DNA of 64,000 bases from Przewalskia tangutica (taxonomy: Eukaryota > Streptophyta > Magnoliopsida > Solanales > Solanaceae), in assembly GCA_029844215.1 (NCBI GenBank), contig JAQGDG010000154.1, positions 1-64,000 on the forward strand. The letters run 5' to 3'. Under the pieces are notes generated by a model. The model worked only from the letters and a program-made list of their open reading frames with translations, was not told where the DNA came from and ran no database searches. Shown here one piece after another: positions 11,561 through 23,860 of this stretch. Positions within the stretch are counted from its first letter, which is position 1, and the number at the start of each line of letters is the position of its first letter. Position numbers and translations under genes: made by a program.

Positions 11561-12330
11561 CAGTGTAATGACTCGCCTCCCGGTCAGCGTGTTCATCGCT
11601 TCTATAGCTATGCACTGCAGGCGTGATTAGGATTAAAGCGACGGCGGAAAATGAAGCAGATTATACAGGTATATTCTTACCCCTCTAGAGACTAGTATGC
11701 GTTGATGATATGATGAAGTGCTAAGTATTATGTTCAGATAACATTATGTTAAAATTGTGTTTAGAAAACATGGTTAGTTAGAAGGGTAAGTCTGGGGACA
11801 GAAATCATGAGCCTTAGAATATTATACGTAGAGACCTTAGACGCGAGGCCATCTTAAGTAAAAGATTTATTTTATGTTTGACCTTTATCTGAGTGCATAG
11901 TATACGTGGATATATTTGTGTGATAAGTCCCCGAGTGGTATGAAATGAAAGAGTGTAGTCGAGCTAAGGAGACCACTAGGTTTTCGTGACTTGATTAGTG
12001 AGATTGTTCCGTGACGGAACAAGAGTTTCGCGCACAATGGTCGGGTCGAGGACCGACGCGTCAACCCGCGCCCGTAAGGTGGTGGGGCTGTTCGTGGTCC
12101 CGCCAGTGGTAGGGTCACGAGGGTGCTAGGTCCAAGTTTAGACGATCGCTGTAACGAGTTCGCGGATGCTCGACCAATAGCCTGACCGACGAGATCAGCC
12201 CATCTTGTCTTTCACCAGATCATGCATTTCGGAGGGTTATGCGAGATGTTATATATCGTGAAGGTTGTAAGATCGCACGGTTCCTACTTTTACTTTATGA
12301 CAGTGCAGCTGAGCCATATGCTTATTTCTT
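11561..12330 (+). other. Conserved gag-to-integrase spacer of element D
   Basis: About 770 bp with no recognisable domain. Landmarks conserved in E, F, H and A are GTAGAGACCTTAGA(C/G)GCGAGG near 11828, AACAAGAGTT near 12018, GGTAGGGTCACGAGG near 12109 and AAGTTTAGAC..TCGC near 12135. In an intact chromovirus this position would hold protease, reverse transcriptase and RNase H. None of those motifs is seen. Confidence 0.55.
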
Positions 12331-12780
12331 TACTGAGGTCTTACTGTGCAAGGTTAGAACTCAAAGTAGTCTCAAGATTGCATTCACCTCGGGCCTGTTT
12401 TGATTTCAGAGGTAGTAAGGATTATTCGCCTGTTGAGCGAGTATTATAATAGCTACCATTTCAAGATTCTGATGTCGCCACGAAGCCTTGTAATGGCGGA
12501 AGTGCAGTCACGGCCGATTGGTTCGATGCTGGCAAGGTTCAGATAGTTGGTCCAAACTTGATCCAGCAGGCGTGGATAAGCGAGCTTATCCGTAAGAAGT
12601 TATTGGCAATGAGTCAACCGTAAATCGCGGCGATAGTCGCCGCCGACACTTGGAGTTCAGCCGACGGAGCTTTTGTGATGACAGAGGCGATTCCTCGTGG
12701 ACTGGATTTAAGTATTTGCGCTGTCAGATAAAGGCTATGTGGCATTTGCAAACCGCTTAAGCAGGAACTTTATCGCTATC
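12331..12780 (+). pseudogene. Integrase C-terminal fragment of element D
   Basis: Frameshifted remnant of the end of Pol. Visible blocks, each in its own frame: a patch like the end of the integrase core (AFTSG/SRLHSPRACFDF near 12360-12410), NSYHF near 12453, SP..AL near 12475, then the segment equivalent to GWFDAGKVQIVGPNLI near 12518 and RRRHLEF near 12640. The catalytic core upstream is missing, so no integration activity can come from here. The chromodomain-like tail is nearly gone. Confidence 0.65.
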
Positions 12781-12790
12781 CTGTTTGGAA

Positions 12791-12826
12791 GGAACATTCG
12801 AGACGAATGTTTCTGGCGAGGGAGAA
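12791..12826 (+). other. Polypurine tract and hairpin of element D
   Basis: AACATTCG-AGA-CGAATGTT is followed by TCTGGCGAGGGAGAA, directly before TGTTATACCCC. The purine run is the plus-strand primer site for reverse transcription. Confidence 0.75.
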
Positions 12827-13011
12827 TGTTATACCCCAGATTTCCAGAGTATGTATGCGAGGACGCACGACATTTGTACAAACCCTAATTAGGTTAAGGA
12901 TGGAATTGTGAACTTTCAACTAAAAGATTCCAACTCAAGGAAATTCTATGTTTTTAATATTTTAACCGACACGGATTTTTCCGAGAGACGAAATATTTTG
13001 GATCTAATAGA

Positions 13012-13028
13012 GGCGACATGTGTCACCC
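13012..13028 (+). promoter_or_regulatory. Palindromic ACGT-like element in the D 3' LTR
   Basis: GGCGACATGTGTCACCC is a decayed copy of the GGTGACACGTGTCACC palindrome conserved upstream of the TATA box in these LTRs, about 300 bp before 13326. Confidence 0.5.
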
Positions 13029-14767
13029 TTAGTTGGTATGGGTTGGACGAAATGTTGGCCAAGTGGACAAGGTCAAATGGTCAAAGTCTTGAAGATATTT
13101 TCTTTTCGTTAGCGGGAGTAGTACTGACGATTTTGCGGGCAACGTGGCTTGCCTTGGGCATTTTTCGTGCCTAGCGGAAGGCCACACGGATCTTTAGTCA
13201 GGACATATGTCCTAATGTTGTGGTGACATATGTCCCAAGGTTGTGGCGACACTTGGTGGAAGACTCCACTCACACAAGCTATCCAATCTTCACCTCCACT
13301 TGCTTGATCTCGCCATTGATTGGCCTATAAATACCCTCAAGTGCAAGACTAAAATCTTCATCCCTTAAACATTTTCTAAGTCTCAAAATCCTCTCCTCTT
13401 GAAAGCTCTCGCCCAAACTCCCTCCCCTTTGAGTAGCCCTTGGTCAAACACCCCCTCACCCTTCCTGGCTGTTCTTGTCGAAATACCCCCTTGGTAGAAA
13501 AATACTCTCCAAGTATTGTTGTTATTCCAAAATACCTTAGCCCAAATACCTTGTAGTATTCCAAAGTTACCTCTATACTAAAAGCCCGTAAATTACTACT
13601 TTATATCCATTAGTCACAAACGAAACCCTAGGGAAAATCTTCACTGTTGGTCATATTAAGTAGAAGTCATAGAACTTCTAAGGGTTTCTTGAGCGAATCG
13701 AGCGCATGATTAGAGCTAAACTCTGCTCAGATCGACTTTAATCTAGATAATTTTGGGCTTATCGAGGTAAATGTCTTTGTCCTTCTATCAGAATTGAAAT
13801 TACATATGTAGTTTAGAAACGAGTATAAGATATAGAAGGATGGTATAAAAGAAGAGAATTGAACTGCATTTACATAAAAGGTCAGATTTACAGAGACTTG
13901 TGTAGTTGACGCAGGGAAATTCTGCCCAAATTTCCATGTAATAGAGAACCTTCTCGCTTAGAATGTTCTACAGAGTAGTCTAGACGCTGATAGACGATTT
14001 GACTATTATAGGTCGATACCGCTACACGACATATTCGACTTGGCAGTGGATTTCATTATGAGGTACGTGATTCTTCCTATCCTCTCGAGCATGATATTTT
14101 AAAATATATATAGTACTAGACGACGTGTGTTAACCTAACGTGGTTTTACTGATGTCTTTGACTCGAGTTTTAAATAATAAGAATCTTGAAGTATTTCAAA
14201 GTTAAGTATGAATCGCTTTTAAAGAAGAGTAATACTTGGTTTTAAAAGCTAAGAGTTATGCTAGCTTTACGGGAAGTTAGGTATAACGACTTAAGAAAGA
14301 TAAAAGGAACTTTATTTAATTGTTTATGAAAGCCTTGTATTGATTTCTAAAAGGGAAAATAAGTATCGAACAAACCATCGCAAGGCTTAATAAAGGAAAA
14401 TGTATCGACTAAGTAAGTATTATTAAAACCAAAGAGAAACATCCATCCGCATGTGTTAAGATAAGACAAAATTGTATTACATTTTCTAGATCACGGTCGC
14501 TTAATAAGATTGTTATAAACAAGAATAACTACTCACACATAAGGTATATGCTACTCAATTGTTTTAAAAAGAGATTACGTTATTTGATTAAGACTATGAA
14601 CTATGAAATCTTTCAGAAGTAAAAGACTTGAGTATATTTTAATTAGGCAACTTGAACTTTTGGAAAAGAATGTTGTTACTTGATTTTAAAGGAAAGTGTT
14701 TGTGATTTAAAAGAAAAGTATGGTATTATCTTAATCTGTCTTAAAAGAGGGTTTAAACGTTATGGAC

Positions 14768-15150
14768 GATTCTTTACCGAGTCCCATGGACGGGCCGACA
14801 CGATTCCATACGATTTCATCGAGTCCCATGGACGGTCGACACGATTCCATACGATTCTTTACCGAGTCCCATGGACGGGCCGACACGTATTCCATACGAT
14901 TCTTTACCGAGTCCCACGGGACGGGCCGACATATATTCCATACGATTCTTTACCGAGTCCCATGGACGGGTCGACATGATTCCATACGATTTCACCGAGT
15001 CCCACGAGACGGGTCGACACGATTTCATACGATTTCACCGAGTCCCACGGACGGGCCGACATGTATTCCATACGATTCTTTCATCGAGTCCCACGATGGG
15101 CCGACATGATTCCACACGCCACATCGATTCCCACGGACGGGCCGAGACAT
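14768..15150 (+). repeat. Minisatellite in the D 3' LTR (about nine units)
   Basis: Same 40-45 bp unit as at 9211-9645 (ACCGAGTCCCATGGACGGG..CCATACGATT). Unit order and unit-specific variants differ, so the arrays have changed independently or were assembled imperfectly. Confidence 0.88.
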
Positions 15151-15579
15151 GTTATACGATTTATATCCTAGATCACGGCATGGCGGCGAGTTCCACGCAC
15201 GGTGGATTGACTTGAGGACGCGAGTCCCCGACTTGACATAATCGCTTTATGTCAGGAATCGTAGTTTGTTATCATACATGTCTCGCTTTATTTTAGATCG
15301 TTATGATTTCGTTTACAATATTTCCGCCACATACTTGGTACTGGCCAGATCGACTCTCCTTCGGGCCGCGCTCATGCCGCAGTGAGGTACATCGGCTGAT
15401 CCTCACTCTTAGATCACAACAACAGATTGGAAGCTCCGCTTCTCCGAGGCTTATCTTTGGTATGTTTTCCCGAGTTTGTGTTCTTGTACATTCTGTGGTA
15501 TGGCCCCGCCCCATCATAGTTGTTGAAAAAATCTTAGAGTCCAGAGTAATCACAGGCAGAGTTGTAAAAGGATGTAATC

Positions 15580-15584
15580 GCTCA
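15580..15584. repeat. Left target-site duplication of LTR G (GCTCA)
   Basis: GCTCA before TGTCACAACCC pairs with GTTCA at 40134-40138. The intact D 5' LTR reads ATCGCTCAAGCTTTT across the empty site near 10075. Confidence 0.8.
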
Positions 15585-17764
15585 TGTCACAACCCGAACC
15601 TGCCCGGATCGTGCCTTACCCGGCACCTAAGTAGACATACATCGAGTAACCAATGAAAATAAAACAAGACATGAAACAATATGGTGAGAAACAGCTTTAT
15701 CTGAGAAAAGTTGCCTTTCTATATATATATATATAAACTTCAACCCAACAGCTATATCCCTTTTACAAACTCGCCACAACAAGATTTCATGCACTTACGA
15801 ATATTACAACAACGACGGATGTGGCCCGCCATACCCCGAATGTAGTACTTACAACGACAGGGACTATACTACGATAAGCCTCCGAGAAACGGAACTTCCT
15901 AAAACGCTCGAACCGTGACCCTACGAGCGAGGATCAACAATCGTGTATTTACACGCGGCGTGAACGCACTTCAAGGAGGTCGCATAACAACAGTACCAAG
16001 TATGTGAAATCAAAATATCAGAAATGAAATCATAATAGTCTATATAAAATGTAAGACATATATGATAACCAATTTACGATACACAATATGTAAGCAAATA
16101 TGTCAAGTCGTGACTCACGCCTCTAAAGTCATTACTCAAATATAACCACGGTCTCATGCCCACAATATCAATCACGCCCGTGGAATTCCTTCCTCACTGC
16201 CGGCAGTCCATGATATAAAAGCACCAAGGAATACACATGTACACCGGGTCCCACCTGTGACATAATAAAACTATATGGGGTAAGTACGAAGGCGTAGGCG
16301 ACTACTAAAACCCACGCACTAACAATGCTATAAAATCAGATCACGAGGTCTTTCTGCATCGCGCCACATGATCGGCCGCCACTCGCCTCGATCAATGCGC
16401 ACGCCAAATCGAACTTACCGTAGCCCGCGATAGGCCACCTAGCCCGCATTAGGTATTTCCCGCATCGAGGGTAGCTACTCCTCGATCGCCCCGACTCAGA
16501 GTCCGCATGGCCACATAGACCGCATGGCCACATTGATCGCACACTAACTCGAACTCAGATCTCCGCATAGTCCCCGGACCCGCATGAGGTATTCTCAATC
16601 ATAGTCACACGCATCGCATGAGGTATACTCAGACGGGGCAACTTAACCCCTGATAACATGTCAAGAGCGAGTGGTACAATACTAACATAACGGCTTATCG
16701 TTAAACAACATAAGCACAACAAGTGGAAACCCTTTACACAAACATCACAAGACACTAACACACGTAGATCCTAACATGTTTACTTATCAAACCAACAAGA
16801 AAGTATTACAAGTGCTATCACAAACCAACCTAGTCAAGTTATTCACACAAGATACTTTCTATTTTATGTCAACAAGTTCGGTTTTTATCCCCAAAGTACT
16901 TCATACATTAACTTTTAAAAAGATCAGCCTTTTCACAAGAGTCACACGACACCGTAGTATCAAAATAGAGTGACTATCTTTTTAAGTAAAACCAAGACAA
17001 TTTCCCTACCTTCTTTTGAACCAACTTAAGACAAAAGCACGCCTTCCTTTTAAACGAAACACTTCAAATTTTCAAGTCTTTGTCTTTATAAATCAAGTCC
17101 TTACTTTGAAATTTTTAAGAAAATCAAAACTTGTTTATTAATGATCTTATTAAGGCAAACATGATCTAGAAATGTAATACAATTTTGTCTTATCTTAGCT
17201 TCTATGCAGATGAGGTTTCTACCGGTTTTAATAATACTTGATTAGTCAATACATTTTCCTTTATTAGCGCCGCAGTTGGTTTGTTCGATACTTATTCTCA
17301 TTTCAAATCAATACAAGGCTTTCATAAACAATTAAGTGAACTGGCCCTTTATCTTCTCTCTTAAGTCGTTATACCTAACTTCCCATAAAGCTAGTATAAC
17401 TCTTAAGCTTTTTTAAAACCAAGTATTACTCTTCTTTCAAAACGATTCTTAATTCTTTTGAAATACTTCAAGATTCTTATTATTTAAAACTCAAGTCAAA
17501 AGACATCAAGTAAGACTAATGCTCATTAACACACGCACGCTCACCGTGACTATATATATTCTTTTAAAATATCATGCTCAAGAGGATAGGAAGAATCACA
17601 TACCTCCTCAAAAATCCACCGCCAAGTCGAATATGTCGCACAGAGTATCAACCTATAATAGTCAAATATGTCTATCAACGCCTAGACTACTCAGAGAATA
17701 TTCTAAGGTATGTTCTTATTTCTACTAAATTTGGGCAAAGACTTCCTACCCACAACTACTCAAG
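15585..17764 (-). mobile_element. Solo LTR G, segment 1 of 2
   Basis: It starts TGTCACAACCCGAACC and follows the minus-strand LTR plan. It is cut at CAAG|TGTCACGACC (17764/17765) by the F/H block and resumes at 39184, ending GGGGTATAACA at 40133. Total length is about 3.13 kb. No internal region belongs to it, so it is a solo LTR left by LTR-LTR recombination. A tandem region at 16340-16660 contains CCGCATGAGGTAT-like units. Confidence 0.8.
16340..16660. repeat. Degenerate CCGCAT-type repeat region in LTR G
   Basis: Short units built on CCGCATGAGGTAT and CCGCATRGCCACA recur with spacers. The same slot and unit family appear in the F and H LTRs. Confidence 0.65.
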
Positions 17765-20748
17765 TGTCACGACCAACTCGCCTGGATCGTGCCTTACCTC
17801 GCACCCTAGTTGATACAACATCGAGTAATCACTTAACATAAAACACATACATGAAACAAATGAAGTACAAAATAAGAATCGAGGGAAAACTTGCCTTTCG
17901 ATATATATAAATAACAACTCTTACAAATGAATAGCTTTAATCTTTTACAAACCCCGCCTACAACAAAGATTACATGCACTTCTAAGAAATGATATGATAA
18001 CAATGGCGATTGGGCCCCGCCATACCCCGAATGTAAATACCTACAACGACAGTGACTATACCAAGATAAGCCTCCGAGAAACGAGCTTTCCCAAACGCCG
18101 AATCGTGACTCCTAAGAGCGAGGATCAACGATCGTGTACCTTTACTCGCAGATGAACGCAGCTTCGGGCGAGGTCAAGATAACAGTACCAAGATGTGAAA
18201 TCAACATAAACATCAGAATGAAATCATAGTAGTCTATATAAAGCAGAGACATGTATGATAACCAAACTACGCTTCACAATAAATAAGCCATGTCAAGTCG
18301 AGACTCACGCCTCAAAGTTATCACAATAAAACCGTGACGGGCAAGTACGAAGGCATAGCCGACTACTAAGACCCATAGTACCAAAAATACCACAAATCAG
18401 TATCCCGAGGTCTTTCTAGACCGCACTACATGATCGGCCGCCACTCGCTCGCAATATCAATGCTGCCTATCCTCGAACTCCCGCAGCTCCGCATAGGTCA
18501 CACACAGACCCGCATAAGGTATTCCTCGAATCATGGTCCCAGACCGCCTGAGGTATACCTCGCATCGAGGGCAGCTTAACCCCCGGTATCCGCCTAGGCT
18601 CCCGCAGCCCGCATAGTCTCAAAAGACCGCATAGTCTCACTGCATCGCATAGTGGAATCCCCGCATCAAAGCTAAACACCCGAATGATCAATCTTGAGCT
18701 ACCGCGACTCCGCATAGTCACAAGGATCGATAGCCGATAGACCGCATCGGGCGTGGCAAGCCCTCGGATAATAAGTCAAAGGGTATGTGATACAATAATA
18801 GTACAACGCTTAACGCTTATCAACGTAAGCACAACAAGAATGACCCCTTACATCATGATCATACAAGATACTAACACACGAGCATCCTAACATGTTTACT
18901 TATCACATCAACAAGAAAGTATTTACAAGGCTATCTCAAACCAACCTAATCAAGTTATTCACACAAGGTACTTTATGCTAACAAGTTCGTATCATTCCTA
19001 AAGTACTTCATACATTAAATCTTTTAAAAGATCCGCTGCTTTCACATAAGTCACACAATACCCGTAATATAAAATAGAGTGATCTGTTTTTTAAGTAAAC
19101 TAAAACACTTACCTTTGTAAAATCAAGTAACAACATTATTTTTCAAACGCTCAAGTTTGCCTAATTCCAAATGTTCACGCTTTCTTATTTTAGAAAGGAT
19201 TCGCTGCTCATAGTCTTATTCATTTAAGAATATAATTTCTTTTAAACCATCTGAGAAACATAAGCCTTATATGTGAGTAGGATATTCTTGTTTATAACAA
19301 TCTTATTACAGCAGCTATGATCTAGGAAATATCATTTTGTCTCATCTTAGCTTCTATGCAGATGGAAGTTTCTACTGGTTTTATTAATACTTCATTAATC
19401 AAAACATTTCCCTTTATTAACGCTCGCAGTTGGTTTGTCGATACACATTCCGATTTCAAATCAAGAAACATTATCCCTTTTAAAAATCAAGTACTCATTA
19501 CTCACGAACGAGGTTTCACAAAATTCATTGATTAAGCTAAGTCTCTTATCTTACAAGATCAAGTCTCTTAACTTCTAAAATAAATCATTCGCTTTATCTC
19601 TCTTAAGCCGCTATACCTAACTTCCCATAAAGCTAGTATAACTCTTAAGTTTTTAAAACCAAGTATTACTCTTCTTTAAAAACAGCTTAATTCTCTTGAA
19701 CTACTTCAAGATTATTATTATTCGCTTAAGTCAAAAGACATTGCCGCATAACCACGCTCAATTAACACACGACGCTCACCGCATACATAGTTATACACAT
19801 ATCATGCTAGAAGAGATAGGAAGAGGTTCACATACCGCGACGATTATCGACTATTAGCAAATCGCCCACTGGCCATAACCCGCTTAGCCTCGGTCCACCT
19901 TCTCAAGAGCACATGCCACTCACGTAACATTCAACCTATACAGTTATACAAGTCTATCAAAGTCTAGACTACTCAAGAGAATAAATCTAGATGCAAGGTT
20001 CTACGGTAAATCGCAGCCCTTCCCTACCCGCCAAACTACACAAGTCATCAGAATACACCCACGTAATTACGCTCGCTTCTCTTTAAATTCAGCTTAAGTC
20101 CAAGGACATTGCCACAACACTAAGTTCAAGACTATCTATAGTATACTTCAACTATATATTCTAACAACATGTAATCTCCAATTACAATAGGGACAAGATA
20201 ATTACCTCGATAAGCCCATAATTATCCAAGTATAAACGTCGATCCCGGGCAACGCTTAGCTCCAACTCCGAGCGCCCAACCCGCTCTAAACCACCCTTGT
20301 AGTTCTAACTAACTTCTACACAATACTCCAAATCTGACTATGGAGATTTTCCTGTGGTTTCTGCTTTGGACTGACGGGAAGTATAATAGTATTTCTGGGC
20401 TTTTCGTATAGGTATAACCTTAGAATACAACAAGGTATACGGCTAAGGTAATTTGGGCATTATAACAATACTTTGGAGAGTATTTCTACACCACAAAAGG
20501 GGGGTATTATACAAAAACAACTAGGCTAGGGGGGGGGGGGTACACTCTCGGCTAGCACCCCTAGAGGGGGGGGGGTGCTCTCGGCCACAAGGGGGAGGCC
20601 CTCGACCGAACTCAACACAAGGGGAGGGAGAAGGAGAGCTTTCAAGACTTAGGCAAATATTTGGATGAAGAAGTCTTCACTAAGGGGTGGGTATTTATAG
20701 GTCAAGTGAAGGCCAACCAATGGCCAAGATCTTGCCAAGTGTAGGTCA
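17765..20748 (-). mobile_element. F-type LTR, left copy, truncated
   Basis: It starts TGTCACGACCAACTCGCC and follows the F-type LTR at 35874-39183 closely, through the TATA box at 20692-20699. It then breaks at AAGTC|TTCACTTC into H-type internal sequence. The last 400 bp of the LTR and the polypurine tract are missing. A G run near 20527-20539 lies 160 bp from the TATA box. Its repeat slot is 18400-18770. Confidence 0.8.
18400..18770. repeat. CCGCAT-type repeat region in the left F LTR
   Basis: Recurrent CCGCATAGTCWCA, CCGCATAAGGTAT and CCGCATCGAGG units of about 13-30 bp. The matching region in the right F LTR is 36500-36870. Confidence 0.65.
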
Positions 20749-22159
20749 AGTCTTCACTTCTATACTTACGAAACAATCCTGCCATACCTGGCCACAGAAA
20801 ATACCTGCGCAACATACTTATATCCAAGTCTACGAGGAAACACCTCTAACATCACCACAAATACTCTTTTGTCACTTTGCCGCGAGCCTAGCTCCGACGA
20901 CCCAACAAATGGTACCGGCCGCACGCGATCATCGCCGCCAGACACTAACCCTTACCACATTTCTCGAGCATCGCTTAGTTTCCAAAACTCGGTTACTATC
21001 TCTTTACGGGCATCATTAATCGGGAACATTCTCGATGGATCTTCGATACTTTCCAACATAACAATACGAAGATCGGACGTATCGCTTCCTAAGTCGGACG
21101 GCAATTGCTAACATATAGGCAACCCGCCTATTCTTCACATGAACTCAAAAGGCCCAAAGTAACTCGCTAAGTTCCTTCGCTTTCACAACTCGCCACACTC
21201 GTCCGGTGGTACTTTCAAGAAGACCGACCAACTCAACTCTAAGCGCCGCTGCCGATTATCCGCATGATTCCTCCGAGCCGCCGTAACTTCTTCTAGATGA
21301 GCTTTTCCTATCCACACCACCGAACAAGCTCAACCAATCGTTCAACCTTGCCAACATCGAACCAATCGACGCAACTTACACTTCGCCCCTACAAGGCTTC
21401 GTAAGGCGACATCCGAACACCGAAATGGTAGCTTAAACGCCCTCCATAGAGACAACAATCCTCACAACTACCCCGAAATCCACACACCGCCCGAGGCGAA
21501 TGCGATTCGAGACTAACTCGAGTCCTTAACCCCGCTCGTAAAACTTCCGAACAAAACAGCCGAACTGGCTCCACTGTCGCCATAAGGTGAAGGTAGGCAC
21601 CCCGCGCAGCCTTACAACCTTCGATAAATCAACATCGCTGAGTGAACGGTCCCGATCAAGAACACGGCGGGCTGCTCATCGACCACCATCGGTCGAACGC
21701 ATCCACGAACTCAGACGCTTAGTTAACTAAACTCGAGCCTAACACCCTCGTGACTACCACAAGGCGACCACCACAACTGCACTCACCACTAAACATGCCG
21801 CTGGTTGACTCGCAACGCGCCTCAACCCGACCCGCAAGCGCGCAAAATACTATCTCCCAAGGAACAATTTTACTAAACATGTTACTTAAAACCTAGCTAG
21901 CCTTCTTAGCTCAACTACCCTCTTTCATTTCATACCACTTAGGACCTATCCCAAACATAGCTCACGGCACTATGCAATCCGATAAGGATCAAACATAACA
22001 CTACACCTTTACTCGAGACGGCCTTACCTCTAAGGTCCAGACGATAACACTCTAAGGCTCACACCTTCTCTATCCCCAAAATCTTACTCTGCTAACCCAC
22101 CATGATTTCTAATCACAACTACTACACCGCTATCGTAACATAGCACTTAAGGTATACTC

Positions 22160-22592
22160 ACCTTGAAAGTTACCGGCGACCTCGCCGCTCGCCCTCCCCG
22201 CCCTCGTTAACCCGCCGATCTCTACGCTTTCGCTGCATAAGCCCGCATACGTGCCATGCCAAGCCCAATCAAGAATTACTCTGCACAACCTCTCTTAGGT
22301 AGTCATCAAGACTCGCGATACATCGGTATACTCTCTGCAGCCAAATCCATAGCTAGTAACAGGTCGCTTTGCACCATATTCTCTGCTCTCGGTCGTGGAA
22401 CTGGCGTTCAAATATCATGGCCGCAGAGGAACCGCCGCCAGCTAAACTTTACTGGGCAGCGACGCCGCAGAAATCCCCGAACGAGCACCATCCAAGGTGA
22501 TAATCGGGCCTGCGCCCACGTAACCCTCTCGAACTCTACTCGCAGCCTCCTCGCTTTGCCCTCCCCGGGCCGGGTTGCCCTACGCGAGGCAT
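22160..22592 (-). pseudogene. Short gag remnant, left H copy
   Basis: It starts at 22592 with MP-R and ends where the spacer begins near 22160. The LDDYLREVVQ-like patch seen in other copies is recognisable near 22310. A segment of about 340 bp that carries the zinc knuckle in F and A is absent. Multiple frameshifts break it. Confidence 0.55.
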
Positions 22593-22774
22593 AACGATAA
22601 GTGGAAATAATTTCGCCGAGGGTCCAACTTACAACATGTTCTAAGGCACGATCTCAGAGTGAGAAGAATAGAAACCAATCCTAAATACCCTATAGCCTCG
22701 ATTATCGCGGTGCACAACACACCGATAATCAAGACTTCATCGATACGGCCGTAGACACTTTCCGAGGATTAATC

Positions 22775-22785
22775 GCTCGATACCA
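22775..22785 (-). other. Primer binding site next to the left H LTR
   Basis: GCTCGATACCA is the complement of TGGTATC-GAGC, four bases before TGTCACGACCC at 22790. Confidence 0.8.
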
Positions 22786-23539
22786 CTTTTGTCACGACCC
22801 GATTCTCGGCCCGTGGATCGTGCCTTACCCCGCACCCTAGTGATACAACATCGAGTAATCACGAACATAAAACAATACAAGACATATTATGAAATATGAA
22901 ACAATAACTGAGAAAACTTGCCTTTCAAGATAAATATAAATAACGACTTTTTCCAATACGAATGCTTTAATCCTTTTACAAACCCCGCCACAACAGCTTC
23001 TGCACTTCTAAGAAATTATATCGACAACAATGTCGACAGGCCCCGCCATACCCCAATGTAAACACCTACAACAGTGGAACTATACCATCGATAAGCCTCC
23101 GAGCAACGGAGCTTTACCAAACGCCGAATCGTGACTCCTAAGAGCGAGGATCAATGATCGTACTTTACTCGCGGTATGAACGCACTTCAAGGAGGTCAAG
23201 ATAACAAAAATTTGTACGTGAAACTAAAAATATCAGAATGAAATCATAATAGTCTATAAAGCAGAGACATGTATGATAACCAAACTACCACAATAAGCAA
23301 GCCATGTCGTCGTGACTCACGCCTCAAGTCATCACTCAAATATAACAATGGGTCTCACGCCCACAACATCAATCATGCCCGTGGAATACCTTCCTCACCG
23401 CCAGCTTTATGATATAAAAGCACCAAGGAACACACATGAACACCGTGTCCCACCGTACATAATAACACGCATGTGGTAAGTACGAAGGCATAGCCGACTA
23501 CTAACACCTACGCATCAACAAGGTCATGAATCAGATTAT

Positions 23540-23860
23540 AAGATCTGCCTGCATCGCTACATGATCAAAGCCACCACTTGCCCGCAGATCTAACGCGCGC
23601 TTCAGCCTCGAACTTTCCGCAGCCCGCATAGGCCAATCCGACGCCCGCATGAGGTATAACCCCGCATCGAGGGTAGCTACTCCCTGCAGCTGCCCTCGAC
23701 TCGCCGTCCGCATGGCCACAAGTGACCGCATGACCACGCGGCCGATCCTAACCTCGAACTCCCGCAGCTCCGCATAGCCCTCGACCCGCATTTAGGTAGT
23801 CTCAATCATAGTCCATCGACCCTACCGAAGTCTACCCCGCAGACGGAGGGCGCTTAACCC
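23540..23860. repeat. CCGCAT-type repeat region in the left H LTR
   Basis: Units such as CCCGCATGAGGTATAACC, CCGCATCGAGGG and GACCGCATGACCACR recur; matched at 29300-29640. Confidence 0.65.

Larger units (their letters stand above)
12827..15584 (+). mobile_element. 3' LTR of element D, left part (interrupted)
   Basis: It aligns with 7304-10080 over its whole length: same start, TATA box (13326-13333), minisatellite and GTAATCGCTCA. It is then cut at 15584 by inverted LTR G. The missing 170 bp reappear at 40134-40306. Differences from the 5' LTR are mostly short indels. Confidence 0.9.
20749..22789 (-). mobile_element. H-type internal region, left copy
   Basis: Nearly the same sequence as 26520-28560, lacking only the polypurine end. 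On the minus strand it holds a short gag (start at 22592), spacer, and an integrase fragment around 21600-20950 with FGVRMSPYEAL (near 21400) and, further on, frame-shifted chromodomain-like sequence. Reverse transcriptase motifs are absent. It is joined on the left to an F-type LTR rather than its own. Confidence 0.75.

Noticed and set aside
11561..12330. Reverse transcriptase or protease domain
   Set aside because: No Y-x-DD, DTGA or other family motif found in any frame here or in the matching spacers of E, F, H and A.
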